64,000 nucleotides of DNA from Pseudomonas syringae (GCF_000737245.1 NZ_JPQU01000078.1:1-64000), one strand, 5' to 3'. Positions 33,618 through 42,819 are shown, counted from the first letter of the stretch. A program made the numbers and translations. The notes: generated by a model from the sequence alone, not told the origin.

Positions 33618-35020
33618 CGGCCGTTTTCGTCACTGCCGTGAGCTCCGACGAACAAGACCTTGGGGCTGCTCAGCTTGACGCCGGTAGCATCAATCGTGAG
33701 CTGGCTGTCACCCACGCGAAAGGACATTTCCCGGCCATCCTCATAGGCAATCCGAGCGCCGCCGTCGATTTGCACACTCGGCGCATCACCCATCACCGCC
33801 GCCAACCCCAGCTGCACCTGGACCATCTCTGCTGCCACCGGGTCAATTGGCGCAGTCGGCATGAGATCCGTCGGGCTCCACAGGCAACCGATGATCAGCG
33901 GTTTGTCGATATCCCCCTCCTCAAACTTCACAACAACCTGCATGCCGCCGAGCAAGCGGGTATTCAACTGATTACTCACCGGCAACCAGCAATAGTTGTG
34001 AACGGCACCATGCCCTTGCCCGACCCAGTCAAAAAGCGCTTTGACCCGGCCTTGCGCATCACGGCTGACCGGTTCGCCTTCTGCACCCACGATCTGGGCG
34101 CGGTGCAACGCTGCCAGGTATGGGCGCGCTCTGGGCCTAGGCTTGAAGCCTGCCTCCCAGGGTGCGACCTTGAAGTGGTTGATGTACATCGGCGGCTCAT
34201 TCCCGGTTGCCGCTTCCATCTGACGAGGATCGAAGCCTTGGTGAACCACCCTGGTTACCATCCACAAGTGATTCAGCGTGACATCGGGATGCCCTTTGAG
34301 TGGCAATAAATACCCGGCCGCCACAAAGGGCAGCGTGCTTTCACCCTCGGCTCCCGGACGGGATTTGTCGACCTGTTCGTCATGCTCGGCATTGATTGAA
34401 AATCGCACAACCCCGGGCTGCAGGGGCGCTTGCTGAAAATGGGCCACTGGAGCACGTGGCAGACCACGCAGGCCCTCACCAAACACCAGCTCGTGCCCCA
34501 GCCGGGAATGCTGGAAGTGATAGTGAATCCCCTCCTCGGCACACAGGCGCTGGACCAGCTCTAGATCGGTCTCCCGGTATTGGGCGCAATACTCACGCTG
34601 GCGAGGTTCGGCCTTGAGGTCGAAGCGATAACTGTGTTTGCGGATGCCATGCTCACGTAACACCTGGCGAATGATCTGCGTGGCACTCATGCGCTGAAAA
34701 ATTCGCGGTGTATAGCGCTGGGCCAGACAGGCGAGGCGTGGTCCGATGGTCAGCTGATAACACGCCGGCCCCGGCCTGAAATGACTGCGCATCACACCCA
34801 GAATCTGCCCATGAACTCCCGAATCCCGCCCCTTGAAACTCAGAAACGCTGCTTTGTACATGAGGTTCGGTACATCCAGCCAGGGTTCATCAATGAGCAC
34901 TTCCAGCTCAAATGAAAAGGGCTCGCTGAGGGCCTGCGTCCCAGAGAACGACAGCACCTGCAAGTCCTGAAACAGAGGATCGATGTCCAAACGAAAGTGA
35001 TGTGCGGCAGAACCAGGCAT
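33614..35020 (-). CDS. Short orphan VgrG-like type VI secretion tip protein
   Basis: A 468-residue protein. Residues about 10-300 correspond to the gp27-like hub (LQVLSFSGTQALSEPFSFEL; CAQYRETDLELVQRLCAEEGIHYHF). The gp5-type OB domain follows (GRVKALFDWVGQGHGAVHNYCWLPVS; MQVVVKFEEGDIDKPLIIGCLW). The end is a brief beta segment (SQLTIDATGVKLSSPKV). Usual VgrGs reach 600 or more residues because of a DUF2345 spike extension, missing here. No other type VI genes or effectors are adjacent. It is either a minimal VgrG used by a remote T6SS or a remnant still in frame. Confidence 0.85.
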   Translation of the reverse strand: MPGSAAHHFRLDIDPLFQDLQVLSFSGTQALSEPFSFELEVLIDEPWLDVPNLMYKAAFLSFKGRDSGVHGQILGVMRSHFRPGPACYQLTIGPRLACLAQRYTPRIFQRMSATQIIRQVLREHGIRKHSYRFDLKAEPRQREYCAQYRETDLELVQRLCAEEGIHYHFQHSRLGHELVFGEGLRGLPRAPVAHFQQAPLQPGVVRFSINAEHDEQVDKSRPGAEGESTLPFVAAGYLLPLKGHPDVTLNHLWMVTRVVHQGFDPRQMEAATGNEPPMYINHFKVAPWEAGFKPRPRARPYLAALHRAQIVGAEGEPVSRDAQGRVKALFDWVGQGHGAVHNYCWLPVSNQLNTRLLGGMQVVVKFEEGDIDKPLIIGCLWSPTDLMPTAPIDPVAAEMVQVQLGLAAVMGDAPSVQIDGGARIAYEDGREMSFRVGDSQLTIDATGVKLSSPKVLFVGAHGSDENGR

Positions 35021-35154
35021 GTGTGGTTGTCTCTACAGGGAAGCGGCCGTGGATTTTGGCCGAGAAGGCCTGCCGGGTAGAGAGCGAAACGCAGAAAAGG
35101 AAATTGCCTACAGAAAAACAGGAAAGTGGAGCGCGCAAGGGCGCAGAAGGCATC

Positions 35155-35244
35155 GTGGGACCGGCTTTAACCGGGAAGACGGCAGGTCCGGCGACACAAA
35201 TGCATCGCTGATTCGGCCCCATTCCCGGCTAAAGCCGGTCCCAC
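35155..35244. repeat. Inverted repeat of a second family (GTGGGACCGGC...)
   Basis: GTGGGACCGGCTTTAACCGGGAA faces TTCCCGGCTAAAGCCGGTCCCAC. The arms differ from the common REPs of this window, so this is another REP class, and it is its only copy here. Confidence 0.8.
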
Positions 35245-35278
35245 GTCGTTCAGTGCACTCGGTTATTGCGATTAGCCA

Positions 35279-37192
35279 TCATGAAGACAGGTAAGAAGAC
35301 CGCGTCAGACCCAGGCGCAGGGCGTCGAGGAAGTAGGTGCGTTCACGCGGGGTGATATTGGCGCTGGCGACCTTGTCCCGGTAATGGGTCATCAGTTCTT
35401 CAGGCGACAAATGCACATAGCGCAGCATGTCTTCAATGGTGTCGTGAGTCTCGATGCCGGCCGAGTACACGCTGCCATCCGGATTCTGGTAGATGTTCAC
35501 CGAATCGGTATCACCGAACAGGTTGTGCATGTCACCCAGAATTTCCTGATAGGCACCTACCAGGAACACCCCCAGCAAGTAGTCTTCGCCTTCGTTCAAG
35601 CCATGGACCGGCAGGCTGGTTTCGATGCTCTGCTCGTCCACGTACTGATTGATCTTGCCGTCGGAGTCACAGGTCAGATCTTGCAGCACCGCGCGACGCA
35701 TCGGTTCTTCGTTCAGGCGATGCAGCGGGATAATCGGCAACACCTGATCAATCGCCCAGGTATCCGGCAGGCTCTGGAATACCGAGAAGTTGCAGATGTA
35801 CTTGTCGGCGAGCTTGTCATTGAGTTCGTCCAGCACCTGACGATGGGAGCGCTGACGGGCCTTGAGCGAGTTATGCAAACGGCGGCACACGGCAAAGTAG
35901 CACTGCTCACCCAGGGCTTTTTGCGCCAGGGTGATTTTTCCATCGGCGTACTGAGCGGCGATGTCGCTGTTGTAGTGGGTCGCGCGCCAGTAGGTCTCGG
36001 TGACCATTTCAATATCGGTCGGGCCGAGCAAGTCGATCAGCCATTGCAGGGTTTCCGGCAGGCTTTCCTTGTCCTCGATGACCGGCACTTCGTCGTTGTG
36101 CTTCTCGACGTCAGTCACCTGCACCACCAGCATGGCGTGGTGAGCGGTCAGCGAGCGACCGCTTTCCGAGAAAATGTGCGGATGCGGCAGGCCCTGCGCG
36201 TCGCAGAATTCCTTGAGCATGCCGACCACGACACCGGCGTAATCGTCCATGTCGTAGTTGATGGAGCTGGCGTTGCGCGAGTGAGTACCGTCGTAATCGA
36301 CACCCAGGCCGCCACCCACATCGATGTGATCCACCGGCAGGCCAAGGTTACGCAGTTCGCCGTAGTAACGAATTGCTTCCTTGAAGCCATGCTGATAGTC
36401 CGCCAGGTTGGCGATCTGCGAGCCCATGTGGAAGTGCAGCAGGCGAATGCCCTGATCCAGACCAGCCTTGCGGAAACGCTCGACCACCGACAGCAATTGC
36501 GCCGCCGATAGACCGAACTTGGATTTCTCGCCGCCGGTGTCGGCCCATTTGCTCGATGCCAGGGAAGACAGGCGCACGCGCAGGCCCACCTGTGGTGCCA
36601 CCTTCAGCTCGGCGGCTTCTTCGATTACCAGTTCAACTTCAGACTCTTTCTCGATCACGATGAACACGTTGTGACCCAGCTTCTGGCCCATGAGCGCCAG
36701 ACGAATGAACTCCCGGTCCTTGTAACCGTTGCAGACGATAGTGCCGCCTTTGGGTGCCAGCGCCAGCACGGCCATCAGCTCAGGCTTAGAGCCGGCCTCA
36801 AGACCGATGGAAACGTTTTGCGTGGCGATGATGTTCTCGACCACCGCTTCCTGCTGGTTGACCTTGATCGGGTACAACGCGGTGTAAACATTCTGGTATT
36901 CAAGTCGGGCGATATTGCTGTCGAACGCGCCAGTCAGCTGACGCACACGGTCTTGCAGAATATCGGGGAAACGCACCAGCAACGGCAGGCTCAGCCCGCT
37001 TTTGCGCAAGTCATCGACCTGTTCGTAAAGATCGATAGGCGAACTGCCCGGCCCATTGGGTCGAACTTCAACGCGGCCGGCTTCATTGATTGCGAAATAA
37101 CCGGCGCCCCAATGGCGGATTCCGTAAACGCTGCGGCTGTCCGCAACGGTCCATTGGCTGCCATCGTCTTTACGTGTGCGTCGTACGGACAT
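35279..37192 (-). CDS. speA: Biosynthetic arginine decarboxylase
   Basis: A 637-residue PLP enzyme of fold type III. The PLP lysine lies in ALYPIKVNQQEAVVENI near residue 108. Also seen are GLEAGSKPELMAVLAL, HFHMGSQI and DVGGGLGVDYDGTHS (phosphate-binding glycines), and the C-terminal GAYQEILGDMHNLFGD. It converts arginine to agmatine for putrescine synthesis. Length and motifs fit E. coli/Pseudomonas SpeA. The SUI1 gene lies upstream on the same strand, as in P. aeruginosa (PA4839-PA4840). Confidence 0.95.
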   Translation of the reverse strand: MSVRRTRKDDGSQWTVADSRSVYGIRHWGAGYFAINEAGRVEVRPNGPGSSPIDLYEQVDDLRKSGLSLPLLVRFPDILQDRVRQLTGAFDSNIARLEYQNVYTALYPIKVNQQEAVVENIIATQNVSIGLEAGSKPELMAVLALAPKGGTIVCNGYKDREFIRLALMGQKLGHNVFIVIEKESEVELVIEEAAELKVAPQVGLRVRLSSLASSKWADTGGEKSKFGLSAAQLLSVVERFRKAGLDQGIRLLHFHMGSQIANLADYQHGFKEAIRYYGELRNLGLPVDHIDVGGGLGVDYDGTHSRNASSINYDMDDYAGVVVGMLKEFCDAQGLPHPHIFSESGRSLTAHHAMLVVQVTDVEKHNDEVPVIEDKESLPETLQWLIDLLGPTDIEMVTETYWRATHYNSDIAAQYADGKITLAQKALGEQCYFAVCRRLHNSLKARQRSHRQVLDELNDKLADKYICNFSVFQSLPDTWAIDQVLPIIPLHRLNEEPMRRAVLQDLTCDSDGKINQYVDEQSIETSLPVHGLNEGEDYLLGVFLVGAYQEILGDMHNLFGDTDSVNIYQNPDGSVYSAGIETHDTIEDMLRYVHLSPEELMTHYRDKVASANITPRERTYFLDALRLGLTRSSYLSS

Positions 37193-37339
37193 CGAAGTCC
37201 CCTATAAAAAAGTCAGGTAGCGCCAGCCACAATTCAGGCTGGCCGCAGTGTAAAGCGTGCAAATGACGGTTTGGTGCTGACCGTCCGTGAGCAATAGACC
37301 GGCGATGCAACGCAGAGTTTGCATCGCCCGCGCCGGATA

Positions 37340-37711
37340 TCAGCCGCCGGATTTTTTGGCCTTGAAGCCTTGCTTGACCAGTTCGGCCAGCAGCAGCTCA
37401 ACGTGGTCACCCTGAATCTCGATGATTCCGTCCTTGAGCGCGCCGCCGGTTCCGCACCGTTGTTTGAGGGTCTTGGCAAGATCCTTGAGGCCGTCTTCAG
37501 TCAGCGGTACGCCGGTGATGGTCGTTACGGTCTTGCCGCCACGGCCTTTGCTTTCACGGCGCACACGGGCGATGCCGTCCCCTTCCGGGATAAACGTCTG
37601 TTTGCAGATGCAGGCATCAACGGGCTGACGACAGTCGGGACAATGCCGTCCTGCGTCGGTGGAAAACACCAGGCCACCCAAAGCGGCGAAGGATGAGGCT
37701 TTTTTAGCCAC
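37340..37711 (-). CDS. SUI1/YciH family translation factor
   Basis: A 123-residue protein. The N-terminal part has four cysteines in a knuckle-like arrangement (CPDCRQPVDACIC). The C-terminal SUI1 domain reads GRGGKTVTTITGVPLTEDGLKDLAKTLKQ...CGTGGALKDGIIEIQGDHVELLLAEL (quoted in parts). Relatives of eukaryotic eIF1; in bacteria they affect initiation fidelity, with limited evidence. The GTG at 37711 has AGAGGA upstream; the frame extends to 37852 without a better start. Confidence 0.88.
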   Translation of the reverse strand: MAKKASSFAALGGLVFSTDAGRHCPDCRQPVDACICKQTFIPEGDGIARVRRESKGRGGKTVTTITGVPLTEDGLKDLAKTLKQRCGTGGALKDGIIEIQGDHVELLLAELVKQGFKAKKSGG

Positions 37712-37925
37712 CGGAAATCCTCTTGTTGAGGACTGAAGGTTAGTCGACTCGCGCATGACAGCCAGCCGACGCGAAGCCCCACTCTGGCAGGGGCAGCGCA
37801 GCTGGACGGATACACCCGACCAGCTTGAAAAGGTCGCGCAGTGTAACGACAAAAAGCCCGATTGCTAAGGGCCAATGTGCGCCAATTTACTCAGGATTTG
37901 CGACGTGGGGCTCAGCTGTCCGGGG

Positions 37926-38015
37926 CTGTAGGAGCGCGCTTGCCCGCGATTTGAGCGACTCGGTGCCTCAGGAAGACCGAGTCATCGTTCATCGCGGGCA
38001 AGCGCGCTCCTACAG
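37926..38015. repeat. REPIN
   Basis: CTGTAGGAGCGCGCTTGCCCGCGA faces TCGCGGGCAAGCGCGCTCCTACAG. It occupies part of the 320-base gap 37712-38031. The remainder of that gap, next to the SUI1 gene, should hold its promoter; no gene is seen. Confidence 0.9.
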
Positions 38016-38031
38016 ATCAAAGCGCGACCTA

Positions 38032-38568
38032 CTAATGACTCTCGGCCAGATACCGCTTCAAAGCCGCCAGCGAATCCGGGCAATAAGACTTGTGTTCGGT
38101 TTCGTGCATCACCTCGTCTACCGGGATGAAACGCGCTTCCAGCACCTCTTCCGGCTGAAGCGTCAAAGGTCCGTCCCAAACGGCCGAAAACACCGCGCAC
38201 CAGAGCCGGTTACCAGGCTGATCAAAGAAAAACTGCTCGTGGGCATGCAAAGTAACACCGCTCACACCCAACTCCTCTTCCAGCTCTCTGGCCGCCGACT
38301 CGGCATAGCTCTCGTCAGCCTGGACCATGCCGCCCGCTGCCACATCCCAATAACCCGGATAAATAGCTTTGCTCAAGGTCCTGCGGTGCACACACAAATC
38401 GCCAGCCGAGTTGAACACCAGAATATAAGTGCCACGGCCGATCAGACCGCGATCACGCAATTCGGCGCGCCCAATGGCGCCCAGCAGGTTGTCCTGCTCG
38501 TCGACCCAGGCAATCTGTTCGGCGTCCGAGGCGGCGCGGTGCGCGGCCTCGTCTGGAAAGAACGACAT
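38032..38568 (-). CDS. Nudix hydrolase, YfcD-like
   Basis: A 178-residue enzyme with a complete Nudix box: GGMVQADESYAESAARELEEELGV, with the Gly, Arg-Glu and Glu-Glu positions in place. The IGRGTYILVFNSAGDLCVHRR and AIYPGYWDVAAGG segments match the YfcD/isopentenyl-isomerase-like branch. The substrate is unknown. The ATG at 38568 lies four bases after the stop of the DUF2333 gene upstream, so they form an operon, as PA4841-PA4842 do in P. aeruginosa. Confidence 0.88.
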   Translation of the reverse strand: MSFFPDEAAHRAASDAEQIAWVDEQDNLLGAIGRAELRDRGLIGRGTYILVFNSAGDLCVHRRTLSKAIYPGYWDVAAGGMVQADESYAESAARELEEELGVSGVTLHAHEQFFFDQPGNRLWCAVFSAVWDGPLTLQPEEVLEARFIPVDEVMHETEHKSYCPDSLAALKRYLAESH

Positions 38569-38571
38569 CAA

Positions 38572-39651
38572 TCAGCCTTGCGACAGCAATTGACGAAGGT
38601 CAATCACGGCAGCGTTGGCGCGGGAAATGTAGTTAGCCATGATCAGCGAGTGGTTAGCCAGCACACCGAACGCGCTGCCATTGAGCACCATAGGGCTCCA
38701 CAGCGGTTCTTGCGAAGCCTCCAGTTCACGAATGATCTGACGCACGCTCACCGTGGCGTTCTTCTTGGCCAGTACATCGGCGAAATCGACCTCGATGGCA
38801 CGCAGCAAGTGCGAAAGCGCCCACGCCTGACCGCGTGCTTCATAGAACACATTGTCGATCTGCAACCATGGGGTCTCGACGATTTCTTCATCTACCTGCA
38901 GGACTTCGCCAGGCTTCACGTCGACAATCGCTTCAGTCTTCAGCGTGCTGTTGAGTTTGACGCGACCGACGCTGGCCGACAGGCGCTGAGACAACGAGCC
39001 CAGGCGGGTATTCACATCGCCCAACCAGTTATTCAGGTTGTCAGCACGGGCGTAGAACAAGGCGTTTTTCTGACCCGGATCTGAAAGCCGTGCCTGATAA
39101 CGATTCAGGGCCGCAATGCCTTCACGGTACTGAGACTCGCTCGAAGGCAGAACCCAGCTGTTGTTGTTGAAGTTGAACAGCGGTTCGGCACGGGCCAGAT
39201 CACTGTCTTCAGCCGATTGGGATTGCGACCGGGCGAAGTCTTTACGCAACGCACGGCTCAGGTCACGGACCTGGACCAACACGCCATACTCCCAGCTTGG
39301 AATGTTATCCAGCCACAGACCTGGTGGCAGACGGTCGTTGGACAAGTACCCGCCGCGCTTATCCAGAAGTGTCTGGCTCACGGTTTTCAAGGTTTCGACA
39401 GTGGTGTAACCGATCACCATCTGCTTGCCTTCACGCTCGGCGGCAGCCTGAGCGTTTTGCTGGACCGGGAACAACGCTGGCTCACTGCTCCAGTACCAAC
39501 CGATCAGCAGCGTAACCACCAGATAAATCGCCACCAGCGCGCCCAACGCACGGCTGTAAAACAGCCCACCCAGATACCCCCGGCGCTTGGCCGAAGCAGG
39601 TTGATCAACGCGGTCACTCGCGCTACCCGCGCGGTTCTTCCAATCCAGCAT
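38572..39651 (-). CDS. DUF2333 family inner-membrane protein
   Basis: A 359-residue protein: a short basic cytosolic start, one membrane helix (ALGALVAIYLVVTLLIGWYW, residues about 35-54), then a 300-residue predicted periplasmic domain with many charged helices (RAIEVDFADVLAKKN, VRQIIRELEASQEPLW). It matches the conserved Pseudomonas DUF2333 protein next to the Nudix gene. Function unknown. Confidence 0.85.
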   Translation of the reverse strand: MLDWKNRAGSASDRVDQPASAKRRGYLGGLFYSRALGALVAIYLVVTLLIGWYWSSEPALFPVQQNAQAAAEREGKQMVIGYTTVETLKTVSQTLLDKRGGYLSNDRLPPGLWLDNIPSWEYGVLVQVRDLSRALRKDFARSQSQSAEDSDLARAEPLFNFNNNSWVLPSSESQYREGIAALNRYQARLSDPGQKNALFYARADNLNNWLGDVNTRLGSLSQRLSASVGRVKLNSTLKTEAIVDVKPGEVLQVDEEIVETPWLQIDNVFYEARGQAWALSHLLRAIEVDFADVLAKKNATVSVRQIIRELEASQEPLWSPMVLNGSAFGVLANHSLIMANYISRANAAVIDLRQLLSQG

Positions 39652-39777
39652 GGCTATGTCCCTTTCAAATCACGGATTCAGATGCTCTGACCGCAACCTT
39701 ACAGCAAGGTGCGTTTTGCGGGTACGCGGGGTGGGAGGTTTTGTTGATACGCAAGCGTGTGCGTCAGCAGGCAGAGC

Positions 39778-39807
39778 AAAAAGAAAAAAGGCCGCGCATC
39801 GGCGGCC
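39778..39807 (-). terminator. Intrinsic terminator of the VgrG-tail-like lipoprotein gene
   Basis: On the minus strand GGCCGC and GCGGCC form a stem with a six-base loop, followed by TTTTTTCTTTTT. It lies 26 bases beyond the stop of the gene at 39833, between it and the DUF2333 operon. Confidence 0.8.
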
Positions 39808-39832
39808 CTTTCAACGACTCGAACACATCGTC

Positions 39833-40552
39833 TTATTCAAAAAACAATTGGATTTTCTGCGGCTCACGGCTGTAGACCTGTTGAGTGAAGCCGTTTTCGT
39901 CGGTAACACCCCGTATCACTCGGCCATCTGCGACTTCGATTCGGTAGGCCACGTTCGCCTTTGGCTGATTGGTGGTCGAATCCTTGATTTGGAATCCACC
40001 CTTCTTCAAGTCTGCGCCAACCGGCTCGTCCACAACACTTGTCGAAGCAGGTTTAGCCCCAACAGGCGCAACTTCCCTTGTTTCAGGCGTTGTGTCTACG
40101 ACAGGGGCTACAGGGGGTGGGGAAACAACAGGCTCCTGAAAAAAATCGATGGGCGCAGAGGTTGCAAGAACTTCTGGCTCGGGCAACTTTTTCTGAGCCA
40201 TACCTGCCCCGTAACTAATTTTGCTGTTGTCTATTCGTAACTCGCCAGGCGCACTGATATCGATGGAGCCATCCTTGATTCTGATATGCGCACCACCACT
40301 AACAAGGCTGATGCCATGAGGTGCGTCGAGGGTGATTTCACCGTTCACACTATTGACACTCACGGCATCGTCGGCGCTTACCAGGACACCACTGCCAGCA
40401 CGGATCGTCACTGGCCCCCTGGTCTGAAGCGGCAGATCGCTGGTTAATGTTTGCTCAATTGAAGTGATCGAATGCCAGAAGCTTGCAGCTTGCTCGCAGC
40501 CGGAAAGGGCCAGGACGAAAAACACGCCCAGCGTAAGTTTCAACATGCTCAT
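39833..40552 (-). CDS. Lipoprotein resembling a VgrG C-terminal tail (DUF2345-like)
   Basis: A 239-residue predicted lipoprotein: signal ending in the lipobox LSGC. Residues about 45-115 (VTIRAGSGVLVSADDAVSVN; GEITLDAPHGISLVSGGAHI; RIKDGSIDISAPGELRI) have the short beta repeats of the DUF2345 spike extension of VgrG proteins. A Pro/Val-rich linker follows. The end (NVAYRIEVADGRVIRGVTDE) resembles the transthyretin-like module that closes many VgrGs. It lacks the gp27 and gp5 parts. The ATG at 40552 has AAGGA five bases upstream. No type VI genes adjoin. This is similarity judged by eye; function unknown. Confidence 0.7.
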   Translation of the reverse strand: MSMLKLTLGVFFVLALSGCEQAASFWHSITSIEQTLTSDLPLQTRGPVTIRAGSGVLVSADDAVSVNSVNGEITLDAPHGISLVSGGAHIRIKDGSIDISAPGELRIDNSKISYGAGMAQKKLPEPEVLATSAPIDFFQEPVVSPPPVAPVVDTTPETREVAPVGAKPASTSVVDEPVGADLKKGGFQIKDSTTNQPKANVAYRIEVADGRVIRGVTDENGFTQQVYSREPQKIQLFFE

Positions 40553-40570
40553 GAGTATCCTTAGGTTCAA

Positions 40571-41032
40571 TCAAAACGGACTGCATACGAAGCACACACC
40601 CTCACTAAAAGGGCATGTTAAATACGCAAATCAGCACTTTTAAAAACCAGATGACGCCATCTTTCATAAAGAGTGGCGACAACTAACTAGTTGCGAAATA
40701 TTAAGCGGTTGCAACGATGAATTAATTCAGGTCAACGATCTACCCTTCAGGCCGTGTTTAGGAATATTCCGACTAAATTTAGGAAATTTCCCACGCGATA
40801 TTCCGCCCCCTGTAAACAAGCTGACTATGCGACGCGAAACTGATGCTTGGAGGATGCCCGGAATGGACCCGCGTCGGGCTGACAGCCCTTAACACGACCA
40901 GATGACATACCTATTAACGACTATCTACCCAATTGTTGCCAATTATTTGACTTACGGCACTCTTGTTACAGAAAGAGAGGTGCTAGCATAGCGCCAGCAG
41001 TCGTCCTCAGCGAAATTTCAAGTAGCCAGGCC
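40571..41032. other. Long intergenic region before the GGDEF regulator gene
   Basis: A 462-base gap between divergent genes, AT-rich in 40600-40960. It holds no convincing open frame. A possible extended -10 (TGCTAGCAT, 40981-40989) with TTGTTA at 40963 may be the promoter of the plus-strand gene, but the spacer is only 15. An unannotated small RNA cannot be excluded. Confidence 0.4.
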
Positions 41033-42694
41033 ATGAACGAGTCAGAAGACCCTAGTCGCGACCGTCTCAAGCATCACTTTGCTCAGCGAGTCATCCATCA
41101 GGCGCGTCAGATTCTTGAGGCCTGGCAACGGCTGCAGCAAAGCGAATGGTCTGCTGCGGATATGGCCGAGTTCAAGGACTCCAACCAGCGTTTGCTGCGT
41201 TTTGCCGAGCGTTTCGAGCAGACCGAGCATGTGGAGCTGGCTCAGGCTATCGGCTTTTCTCTCGAGGCCGTCGATGCCAATCGCGGGCGTTTGAGCAGTG
41301 ACCTGATTACTGATCTCAACCGTCTGATGCAGCGCCTGTCACGCACGGGCCTGCGCCACGGGGATCGCCTTGAACAAACCTCACTGCCGCCATTGCGCAA
41401 GCCTATTTATATAGCCCTGCAGGATTACGAGCGCGCCGAACGGCTGAGTAAACAGCTGGAGTTTTTCGGCCTGTTCGCTCAGGCCCTGGAGGATTACGAG
41501 ACGTTTAACGCCGCCATGCTTCAGCGTCATCCGGCAGCGATCGTGATTGATGTGGATTTCTGCGCCCCGGGGGAAGGCTTGAAGCTCGCGGCTCAAGTAC
41601 AGGAAGGGCTCGAGCAGAAGTTGCCACTGCTGTTCTTCAGCCACCACGAAACCGATACCCCAACCCGACTTGCAGCAGTGCGCGCAGGCGGTGAAGAGTT
41701 TTTGACGGGCACGCTGGAAGCCTCGAGCCTGCTGGAAAAAATCGAAGTGCTGACCTGCGTGGCGCAGTACGAGCCTTATAAAGTGCTGATCATCGATGAT
41801 TCCCGCGCCCAGGCCACCCACACAGAGCGTTTGCTCAACAGCGCCGGAATCGTGACTCGCACCCTGCTGGACCCGATCCAGGCCATGGCCGAGCTTGCTG
41901 ACTTCCAGCCGGACCTGATCATCCTTGATATGTACATGCCCGGCTGCACCGGCACTGAACTCGCCAAGGTCATTCGTCACAATGACCGCTATGTGAGCGT
42001 GCCGATCATTTATCTATCGGCCGAAGACGATCTGGACAAGCAGCTCGACGCCATGAGCGAAGGCGGCGACGATTTTCTGACCAAACCGATCAAGCCGCGC
42101 CATCTGATTACGACGGTGCGCAACCGCGCAGCAAGGGCGCGCAACCTGAAGGCGCGAATGGTCCGCGATAGCCTGACCGGCCTGTATAACCACACACATA
42201 TCCTGCAGTTGCTGGAAGACTGCAGCTTTCGCGCCCGACGCGAAAACCAGAGCCTATGCTTCGCCATGCTCGACATTGATCACTTCAAGAAGGTCAACGA
42301 CAGCCACGGCCACCCAATGGGCGACCGAGTGATCAAAAGCCTGGCGCTGTTCCTCAAGCAACGTCTGCGCAAAACCGATTACATCGGCCGCTACGGAGGT
42401 GAAGAGTTCGCCATCGTCATGCCCGATACTGAGCTGCACAACGCCCATAAGGTGCTGGATGAAATCCGCGGGCGCTTTGCCGAAATCAATTATCCGGCTC
42501 AACCTGCGGACCTGTTTTGCACCTTCAGTGCTGGATTGGTCGAGCTGAGCGACAAAGACGACGCGCTGATGCTCGCCTCCCGCGCCGACGAAGCGCTGTA
42601 CCGGGCCAAGGATGCCGGGCGAAATCATGTGCATTGCAGCAACAATGCCGCACAAAGCGCGATGTTGCTGGCGAGTGCGGCAGAGCAGCATTAA
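41033..42694 (+). CDS. gcbA: Diguanylate cyclase with two receiver-like domains (GcbA/AdcA-type)
   Basis: A 553-residue cytosolic protein. After a helical N terminus come a degenerate receiver (residues about 122-240, AIVIDVDFCAPGEG) and a canonical one (about 255-370: IIDDSRAQ, phosphoacceptor in LILDMYMPGCTG, Lys in LTKPIKP). The GGDEF domain has the active motif GGEEF near residue 455. An RxxD inhibitory site (RKTD) stands five residues before it, so it should make c-di-GMP and be product-inhibited. Order and architecture match P. aeruginosa PA4843, which promotes early attachment. The chemoreceptor gene that I recall following it there is absent; a REPIN is found instead. Confidence 0.9.
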   Translation: MNESEDPSRDRLKHHFAQRVIHQARQILEAWQRLQQSEWSAADMAEFKDSNQRLLRFAERFEQTEHVELAQAIGFSLEAVDANRGRLSSDLITDLNRLMQRLSRTGLRHGDRLEQTSLPPLRKPIYIALQDYERAERLSKQLEFFGLFAQALEDYETFNAAMLQRHPAAIVIDVDFCAPGEGLKLAAQVQEGLEQKLPLLFFSHHETDTPTRLAAVRAGGEEFLTGTLEASSLLEKIEVLTCVAQYEPYKVLIIDDSRAQATHTERLLNSAGIVTRTLLDPIQAMAELADFQPDLIILDMYMPGCTGTELAKVIRHNDRYVSVPIIYLSAEDDLDKQLDAMSEGGDDFLTKPIKPRHLITTVRNRAARARNLKARMVRDSLTGLYNHTHILQLLEDCSFRARRENQSLCFAMLDIDHFKKVNDSHGHPMGDRVIKSLALFLKQRLRKTDYIGRYGGEEFAIVMPDTELHNAHKVLDEIRGRFAEINYPAQPADLFCTFSAGLVELSDKDDALMLASRADEALYRAKDAGRNHVHCSNNAAQSAMLLASAAEQH

Positions 42695-42726
42695 CACCGC
42701 AGTTTTTGGGTTGAAAATGATGCCCC

Positions 42727-42819
42727 GTGGGAGCGAGCTTGCACGCGAGGAGGCCAGCACACCCCAAAAATCTCCAGAAGCAGGACCGCCGCCTTCGCGA
42801 GCAAGCTCGCTCCCACAGG
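42727..42819. repeat. REPIN
   Basis: GTGGGAGCGAGCTTGCACGCGAGG faces CCTTCGCGAGCAAGCTCGCTCCCAC; the left arm has one change (GCACGCG). The dsbD frame is open through it but starts downstream. Confidence 0.88.

Noticed and set aside
35384..36511. Plus-strand open frame of 375 codons opposite speA
   Set aside because: speA is unmistakable on the other strand; no recognisable domain here.
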